From Acidobacteriota bacterium (GTDB lineage Bacteria; Acidobacteriota; Thermoanaerobaculia; UBA5066; Gp7-AA6): 64,000 bases of DNA. The notes beneath the pieces were generated by a model. It saw nothing but the letters and a program-made list of their open reading frames with translations. It searched no databases and had not been told where the DNA came from. Positions within the stretch are counted from its first letter, which is position 1. Each line of letters begins with the position of its first letter. This document shows, piece by piece, positions 59,622 through 64,000 of the stretch. Both the position numbers and the translations under genes were made by a program. The DNA lies in the NCBI GenBank assembly GCA_027307335.1, contig DAHUXD010000013.1, forward strand, positions 1 through 64,000. The letters run 5' to 3'.

Positions 59622-60894
59622 CTTGCATCGACCCCTTGCATCGGCCGTGGCGACGCTCCTGTGCGCGTTCGCGGGCTCGGGCTGCTTCGTCATTTCCGCG
59701 GTCGTCGGCAACGAGAAGCGCGAGGTCTACAGGTTCGATCGCGACCTGCGGGTCACGTCCCCGGATTTCCGGAGGTCCGCCGAGGCCCTCGGAAACCCGA
59801 TGGTCGGGGGAAATTCGGCGACCCTCCTCGAGAACGGGGACGAGATCTTCCCCGCCATGATCCGGGACATCCGCGCGGCGAAGAAGAGCGTCAACCTCGA
59901 GACCTACATCTTCCAGCCCGACAAGGCCGGCCGCATGATCGCGGACGCGTTGATCGACGCGTCCCGGCGGGGCGTCGAGGTTCGCCTGCTCGTCGATGCG
60001 TGGGGCAGCAAGTTCAAGGGGCTCGGACAGCAGCTCGAGGACGCGGGGGTGGACGCGAGAAAATATCGGCCGCTGCGCCTCTTCGCGATCCACAAGGTCG
60101 GCCGGCGCACGCACCGGAAAATCCTCGTCGTGGACGGCCGCATCGCGTACACGGGCGGCCTCGGGATCGACGACCGCTGGCTCGGCGACGCCCGCAATAC
60201 GAAGGAGTGGCGCGACACGCAGGTGCGCGCCGAGGGCCCGGTCGCGGCGCAGATGCAGGCGATCTTCAGCGAGGACTGGACGTTCACGACCGGCGAGATC
60301 CTGACCGGCGAACGCTTCTATCCGAAGATCGAAGCCGACGGGGGCACGCTCGCCCAGGCGATCAAGTCCTCGCGCGGCGACTCGACGTCCCTCGCCAAGA
60401 TGCTCTTCTACATCGCGATCGAGAGCGCGACGCACTCGATCTGGATCGAGAACGCCTACTTCCTCCCGGACAAGCAGGTGCGCGAGGCGCTGATCCAGGC
60501 GGAGCAGCGCGGGGTCGACGTCCAGATCATCGTGCCGGGCCGGAACATCGACTTGCCGATGGTCCGCTTCGCCTCCTGGAAGAGTTACGGCGCCATGCTG
60601 AAGGCGGGCGTGAAGATCTGGGAGTACCAGCCGACGATGATGCACAACAAGACGATGGTCGTGGACGGCATCTACTCCACGGTCGGCTCGATCAACTTCG
60701 AGGCGCGCTCGATGTCGATGAACGCCGAGGAGTGCCTGGCGTTCTACGACAAGGCGTTCGCGGCGAAGATGGAAGCGATGTTCGGTCAGGACCGGAAGCG
60801 CTCGCAGCAGATCACCTACGCGACCTGGAAGCATCGCGGGTTCCCGAAGAAGCTTTCCGAAACGGTGTTCTGGGCGTTCTCGCCGTATTACTGA
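59611..60894 (+). CDS. Phospholipase D / cardiolipin synthase-like protein
   Basis: 427 residues from ATG at 59611; an in-frame TTG at 59593 is the alternative. N-terminal lipoprotein-like signal (LLCAFAGSGCFVI) suggests export or membrane anchoring. Two HKD motifs: THRKILVVDGRIAYTGG and MHNKTMVVDGIYSTVGSINF, each the H-x-K-x4-D of PLD superfamily with an internal duplication. SVNLETYIFQPDKAGRMIAD and EEDFxxFWAFSPYY-type C-terminus match cardiolipin synthases (Cls), but substrate specificity is uncertain. Confidence 0.88.
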   Translation: MANGLHRPLASAVATLLCAFAGSGCFVISAVVGNEKREVYRFDRDLRVTSPDFRRSAEALGNPMVGGNSATLLENGDEIFPAMIRDIRAAKKSVNLETYIFQPDKAGRMIADALIDASRRGVEVRLLVDAWGSKFKGLGQQLEDAGVDARKYRPLRLFAIHKVGRRTHRKILVVDGRIAYTGGLGIDDRWLGDARNTKEWRDTQVRAEGPVAAQMQAIFSEDWTFTTGEILTGERFYPKIEADGGTLAQAIKSSRGDSTSLAKMLFYIAIESATHSIWIENAYFLPDKQVREALIQAEQRGVDVQIIVPGRNIDLPMVRFASWKSYGAMLKAGVKIWEYQPTMMHNKTMVVDGIYSTVGSINFEARSMSMNAEECLAFYDKAFAAKMEAMFGQDRKRSQQITYATWKHRGFPKKLSETVFWAFSPYY

Positions 60895-60902
60895 AGACGA
60901 CC

Positions 60903-60991
60903 TGTCATCCCGAGCGCAGCGAGGGATCCCTTTCTGGGAGGCGCTGCGGCTTCTGAAGGGAAGCCCTCGGGCCTCGGCCCTTGGGATGACA
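60903..60991. repeat. Intergenic repeat with TGTCATCCC termini
   Basis: 89 bp bounded by TGTCATCCC (60903-60911) and GGGATGACA (60983-60991), including CGAGCGCAGCGAGGGATCCC. Resembles the dispersed CATCCCGAGCGCAGCGAGGGATC repeat known from many genomes; a related fragment lies at 40860-40874. It separates the convergent PLD and mqnC genes. Confidence 0.8.
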
Positions 60992-61001
60992 AACCAGCGA
61001 G

Positions 61002-62171
61002 TCAGGCGGAGGCAAGGCTCGAGTCGAGAGAAACGCCCAGAACCGGCAGTCCCATCGACGGCTTGGGCTCCGGAAGCGGGCCCGTGCAGCACGCCTCCGT
61101 GCAGGCATCGTAGAGAGTGCGCCGCTGGACGGGCGTGTAGCCCGCGTCGGCAATGACGCGGCGCATCTCCGGCTGCGTCATCCGATTCCGCGCGCCCGCG
61201 GCGTAGACGACGTTCTCCTCGATCATGATCGAGCCGAGGTCGTCGGCGCCGAAGGACAGCGACACCTGCCCGATCTTCGGCCCCTGCGTCACCCAGGATC
61301 CCTGGACGTGCCGGACGTTGTCCAGGAACAGCCGCGACACCGCGAGCGTCTTGAGGTACTCGAAGCCGCCCGCCTCGTCGACCTTCCCGTCGAGCTCGGT
61401 GTTCTCCTTCTGGAACGTCCACGGGATCCACGCCGTGAAGCCGCCCGTCCGGTCCTGGAGGTCGCGCACCACCCTCATGTGCTCGACGCGTTGCGCGAGC
61501 GTCTCCCCCACGCCGAACATCATGGTCGCGGTCGTGCGCATGCCGAGGCCGTGCGCCGCCTCGTGGACCTCGACCCACTTCCCGGTCGGCGCCTTGGTCA
61601 GCGACCAGATGCGCTTCCGCACGGAATCCTCGAGGATCTCCGCGCCGCCGCCCGGGATCGACTGCAGCCCCGCGTCCCTCAGCCGCGCGACCACGTCGCG
61701 CATCGGCTTCTTCGTCAGCTTCTGCAGGAAGTAGACCTCGGGGGCCGAGAGCGCGTGAAGGTGGATCGAGGGGAACGTCGCCCGGATGTACCGGAACATG
61801 TCCTCGTAGAACTCGAAGGGCAGCCCCGCGTGGACGCCGCCCTGGAGGAGGACGCCCGTGCCCCCGAGGTCGATCGTCTCCCGGATCTTCTCGCCGATCT
61901 GCTCGTGCGAGAGCACGTATGCCTCGGGATGCTCCGCCGAGGGGCGGTAGAAGGCGCAGAACTGGCAGCGGTAGACGCAGACGTTCGTGTAGTTGATGTT
62001 CCGGTCGACGATGTAGGTCGCGACCGCGGGGTCGTTGACGCGGTTCCGCACCGCGCTCGCGGCGCCCCCGCGCGCGAGGAGGTCTCCCTCCTGGAGGAGC
62101 GTCACGGCATCGTTCTCGGACAGGCGCTCGCCCGAGAGGGCGCGGTCGAGGATGGAGGCGGTGAGACCCAC
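61002..62171 (-). CDS. mqnC: Cyclic dehypoxanthinyl futalosine synthase
   Basis: 389 residues, GTG at 62171. Radical SAM motif CVYRCQFC in YTNVCVYRCQFCAFYRPS; TGVLLQGGVHAGLPFEFYED, PEVYFLQKLTKKPMRDVVAR, SIPGGGAEILEDSVRKRIW, TATMMFGVGETLAQRVEHM, WIPWTFQKENTEL and GADDLGSIMIEENVV match MqnC (and separate it from CofH/MqnE by the GGGAEIL and HLHALSAPEV blocks). It cyclises dehypoxanthine futalosine in the menaquinone pathway; the other mqn genes are not in the window. A TAGAAT box lies six bases before the start. Confidence 0.92.
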   Translation of the reverse strand: MGLTASILDRALSGERLSENDAVTLLQEGDLLARGGAASAVRNRVNDPAVATYIVDRNINYTNVCVYRCQFCAFYRPSAEHPEAYVLSHEQIGEKIRETIDLGGTGVLLQGGVHAGLPFEFYEDMFRYIRATFPSIHLHALSAPEVYFLQKLTKKPMRDVVARLRDAGLQSIPGGGAEILEDSVRKRIWSLTKAPTGKWVEVHEAAHGLGMRTTATMMFGVGETLAQRVEHMRVVRDLQDRTGGFTAWIPWTFQKENTELDGKVDEAGGFEYLKTLAVSRLFLDNVRHVQGSWVTQGPKIGQVSLSFGADDLGSIMIEENVVYAAGARNRMTQPEMRRVIADAGYTPVQRRTLYDACTEACCTGPLPEPKPSMGLPVLGVSLDSSLASA

Positions 62172-62177
62172 CGCCCG

Positions 62178-62183
62178 ATTCTA
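62178..62183 (-). promoter_or_regulatory. TAGAAT box of mqnC, leaderless position
   Basis: On the minus strand TAGAAT (62183-62178) has six bases between it and the mqnC GTG; its TAG is also the stop of the preceding gene. No -35. Confidence 0.45.
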
Positions 62184-63401
62184 TCTTGGGCGAGCGGGGG
62201 CACCGGTCTTCGGGTCTCGCCGCTGCGCCATGTCGCGCAGCGTCAGGTTCTCGAACGCGAGCGCGACCTGGCGCGCGAGCGCGACGAGAGCGCGCGCATC
62301 CGGCGCGCCGGCGACCGCGGTGCGGCACACGAGGATGAGCGTCACCGCTCCGAGCACCGTCATCGGGATCATCAGCGCCGCGACGACGCCGCTCGCCCCC
62401 TTCGACGCGGGCACGAGGGCGCCCTCGGGCGTGCGGCGCACGAGCCCGGCGTAGGGCCGCTGCGACGTCCGCACCATCTCGAGGACGGGGACCTCCTCCT
62501 TGGCGAAAACCGTCTTCGCCGGTCCGTACGCGTCGGCGCCCCAGACGAGCGGCGAGCCGAACTGGCCGAGGACCTTGAAGCCTGCGGGCTGGCAGTGCAC
62601 GAGCGCTCCGTCCGAGTAGAGCTCGCTCGCGTACCGGAGGAGCACGAGCCCCATCTCACCCCGGCCCTGGACCGAGAACAGCTCCTCCGAGAGCGACAGG
62701 AACTTGCGCGCCGCGCGGAACGCGTCCGGGTCCGCGGCGTCGGCGCCCTCCGGCGTCGACTTCTCGTTCAGCGAGAGCAGCAGCGCCTGGACCTCCTCCT
62801 CGGCCTGCTCCTCCTGCGTCTTCGGCGCCCGGCACACCAGCGGCGCGGTGTCGTCGGCATTCTGCCGCTCGGCGAGATCGACGATGATGCGCTGCGGCTC
62901 GACGCCCTCCTCGAGCAGGAAATCGCTCGGAGACGGCGCGTCCGCGCCCGGCCACAGCACGCCCACGCGGAACTCGAACTGCCCCTCGGTCCACGACATG
63001 AGGCTCTGCACCGTGTCGGCCATCATGGCCCGGACTTCCGCCTCCACGTGTCCCCGCGTCAGCGCTCCCTTCTCGACGAGCGCGTCGCCGAGACGCATGC
63101 CCGGGAAGGACGCCATGTAGGCGGACGCCTCGTCGAGCTGCGGCCTCGTGATCACGCCCCGCTGCTCGAGCCGCTCGCCGAGCGGCTGGTAGTTCGCGGC
63201 GCCGGTGACCTGCATCATGCGGCCGTTCCGGAATAGAACGACGGCGGAGCGCCCGTCGCCGTGCGTCAGGAAGAGCCCGCCCGTCTTGCCGCTCACCTGC
63301 AGGATCTGGAGGATGTCGCAGAGCGGCAGGTCCTCGAGGCGCCCCTCGAGGGCGCGCTCCGGCGGCGTGTCGGGAACGGCGGCGGGCTCGAGCGAGCTCA
63401 T
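62181..63401 (-). CDS. PATAN (DUF4388) plus GAF-like protein
   Basis: 406 residues, ATG at 63401. N-terminal PATAN/DUF4388: LEGRLEDLPLCDILQILQVS, GKTGGLFLTHGDGRSAVVLF, FRNGRMMQVTGAANYQPLGE, then RLGDALVEKGALTRGHVEAE, MMADTVQSLMSWTEGQFEFR. The second half is GAF-like (FKVLGQFGSPLVWGADAYGP ... VALAFENLTLRDMAQ). DUF4388 proteins act in type IV pilus / gliding-type signalling in cyanobacteria and delta-proteobacteria-like bacteria; partner specificity is unknown. Overlaps the neighbouring GAF gene by 4 bases (ATGA). Confidence 0.85.
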   Translation of the reverse strand: MSSLEPAAVPDTPPERALEGRLEDLPLCDILQILQVSGKTGGLFLTHGDGRSAVVLFRNGRMMQVTGAANYQPLGERLEQRGVITRPQLDEASAYMASFPGMRLGDALVEKGALTRGHVEAEVRAMMADTVQSLMSWTEGQFEFRVGVLWPGADAPSPSDFLLEEGVEPQRIIVDLAERQNADDTAPLVCRAPKTQEEQAEEEVQALLLSLNEKSTPEGADAADPDAFRAARKFLSLSEELFSVQGRGEMGLVLLRYASELYSDGALVHCQPAGFKVLGQFGSPLVWGADAYGPAKTVFAKEEVPVLEMVRTSQRPYAGLVRRTPEGALVPASKGASGVVAALMIPMTVLGAVTLILVCRTAVAGAPDARALVALARQVALAFENLTLRDMAQRRDPKTGAPARPR

Positions 63402-64000
63402 GCCTTCTTGATGAAGTCCATCACGCGCTGGACGGTCTTCAGCTTCCGGTCGATCGAGGCGAACGACTGCGACGAGACGAGCGCGACCGCCGCCTGTCCC
63501 GAGAGGAGCTCGAGGAGCTCGCGATCGAGCGGGGTGAATGCCGCCTTGTGCGACAGCAGCGCGTAAATCGAGAGGAGGCCAATCAGCCGGTCCTCGTGGA
63601 GGAGGGGCACGCAGCAGATCGGCCCCTCCTGCTCCTCGACGGCGAAGAGGGTGCGCCTCTCGACCACCGCGGCCTGTTCGAGCGGATAGACGGGCTCGGG
63701 CAGGTGCGTGATCTCGGGCGGCAGATCGCCCTCGCGGACCCTGAGTGCGAAGTCGCTCTTGCCCTCCTCGAGCAGGTAGAGCGCGAACTCCGCGCCGCCG
63801 ATGAGATTGACCGTGATCTCGACGATGCAGTTGACGACCGCGCCGGGATCGAGCGTCGCGTGCAGCTGATAGGTCGCGGCATAGAGGTTCGCGAGATTGG
63901 CCGAGTGCTCCTCGAGCTGGACGCAGCGCCGCGCGAAGTCGCGGTTCTCGCGCTCGAGATCCGGGGCCGGGCGGGCGCCCGCCGGCGAGGGGCCGGCGGA
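63398..64000 (-). CDS. GAF-domain protein, 5' end cut by window edge
   Basis: Open frame of 200 sense codons to the right edge; the N-terminus is missing. A coiled coil (ENRDFARRCVQLEEHSANLA) leads into a GAF domain: LHATLDPGAVVNCIVEITVN, GGAEFALYLLEEGKSDFALR, AVVERRTLFAVEEQEGPICC, VPLLHEDRLIGLLSIYALLS, LDRELLELLSGQAAVALVSS. It ends with a helical tail MDFIKKA and overlaps the PATAN gene by 4 bases, so the two are co-translated and probably act together as a signalling pair. Confidence 0.85.
   Translation of the reverse strand, partial: SAGPSPAGARPAPDLERENRDFARRCVQLEEHSANLANLYAATYQLHATLDPGAVVNCIVEITVNLIGGAEFALYLLEEGKSDFALRVREGDLPPEITHLPEPVYPLEQAAVVERRTLFAVEEQEGPICCVPLLHEDRLIGLLSIYALLSHKAAFTPLDRELLELLSGQAAVALVSSQSFASIDRKLKTVQRVMDFIKKA

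Noticed and set aside
1-64000. tRNA, rRNA, CRISPR array, prophage or integrase
   Set aside because: No cloverleaf, rRNA core segment, regular direct repeats, phage structural genes or recombinase signatures were seen on either strand.

Overview
The window is a dense, high-GC (visibly around 70 %) bacterial chromosome segment with about 56 protein-coding genes, no rRNA, tRNA, CRISPR, integrase or transposase that I can recognise, and no gene-free stretch longer than about 250 bases. The best guess for the host is an Acidobacteriota-type organism: futalosine-pathway mqnC, an rpmE-prfA-prmC-murA run, large signal-peptide proteins of types I associate with that phylum, and a high load of signalling proteins (FHA/GAF/SpoIIE phosphatase, sigma-54 activators, Ser/Thr kinase, PATAN/GAF pair). 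This assignment is inference; other GC-rich Gram-negative phyla are possible.

Region 1-18.5 kb (minus strand): a surface-glycan locus. From promoter-proximal to distal it holds an ABC-2 permease (Wzm-like), an FG-GAP lipoprotein-like protein, two exported proteins (one a 1527-residue PKD protein), a radical SAM/SPASM enzyme, a Wzt-like ATPase with a C-terminal cargo domain, a methyltransferase, GT4, GT2, a GNAT protein, a PIG-L/GT2 fusion and a truncated GT4. Six of the enzyme genes overlap by 1-4 bases and look translationally coupled. The two halves of the exporter are separated by three exported proteins.

Region 18.6-27.8 kb: a divergent XRE regulator, a TPR protein coupled to a secreted protein, bcp peroxiredoxin, a DnaJ with half a zinc finger, an Lrp/AsnC regulator with a good sigma-70 promoter, a small outer-membrane-like protein, comF and proline dehydrogenase (overlapping), and a carboxypeptidase-regulatory-domain/beta-barrel protein.

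Region 27.9-37.8 kb: a sensor kinase and sigma-54 response regulator (overlapping), a convergent FHA-GAF-SpoIIE phosphatase, then the housekeeping run rpmE, prfA, prmC, murA and a HIT protein.

Region 37.9-51.5 kb: a SpoIIAA-like protein, CocE/NonD hydrolase with a SurA-N protein, rsmI coupled to an ABC-2 exporter (ATPase and two permeases) and a polytopic glycosyltransferase-like protein, then convergently a 1154-residue CPBP protease-like protein with duplicated architecture, an SDR and DNA polymerase III delta.

Region 51.5-64 kb: a DksA/TraR protein, the conserved rplU-rpmA-obgE-nadD-rsfS run ending in a receiver-less sigma-54 activator, lemA with two TPM proteins, sixA, a membrane Ser/Thr kinase, a phospholipase D protein, mqnC, and a PATAN/GAF pair cut by the window edge.

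Non-coding structure: one REP-like palindrome occurs twice and supplies stop codons to the neighbouring genes; several other inverted repeats sit in intergenic gaps; and a TAGAAT box placed 6-10 bases before start codons suggests leaderless transcripts for several core genes.
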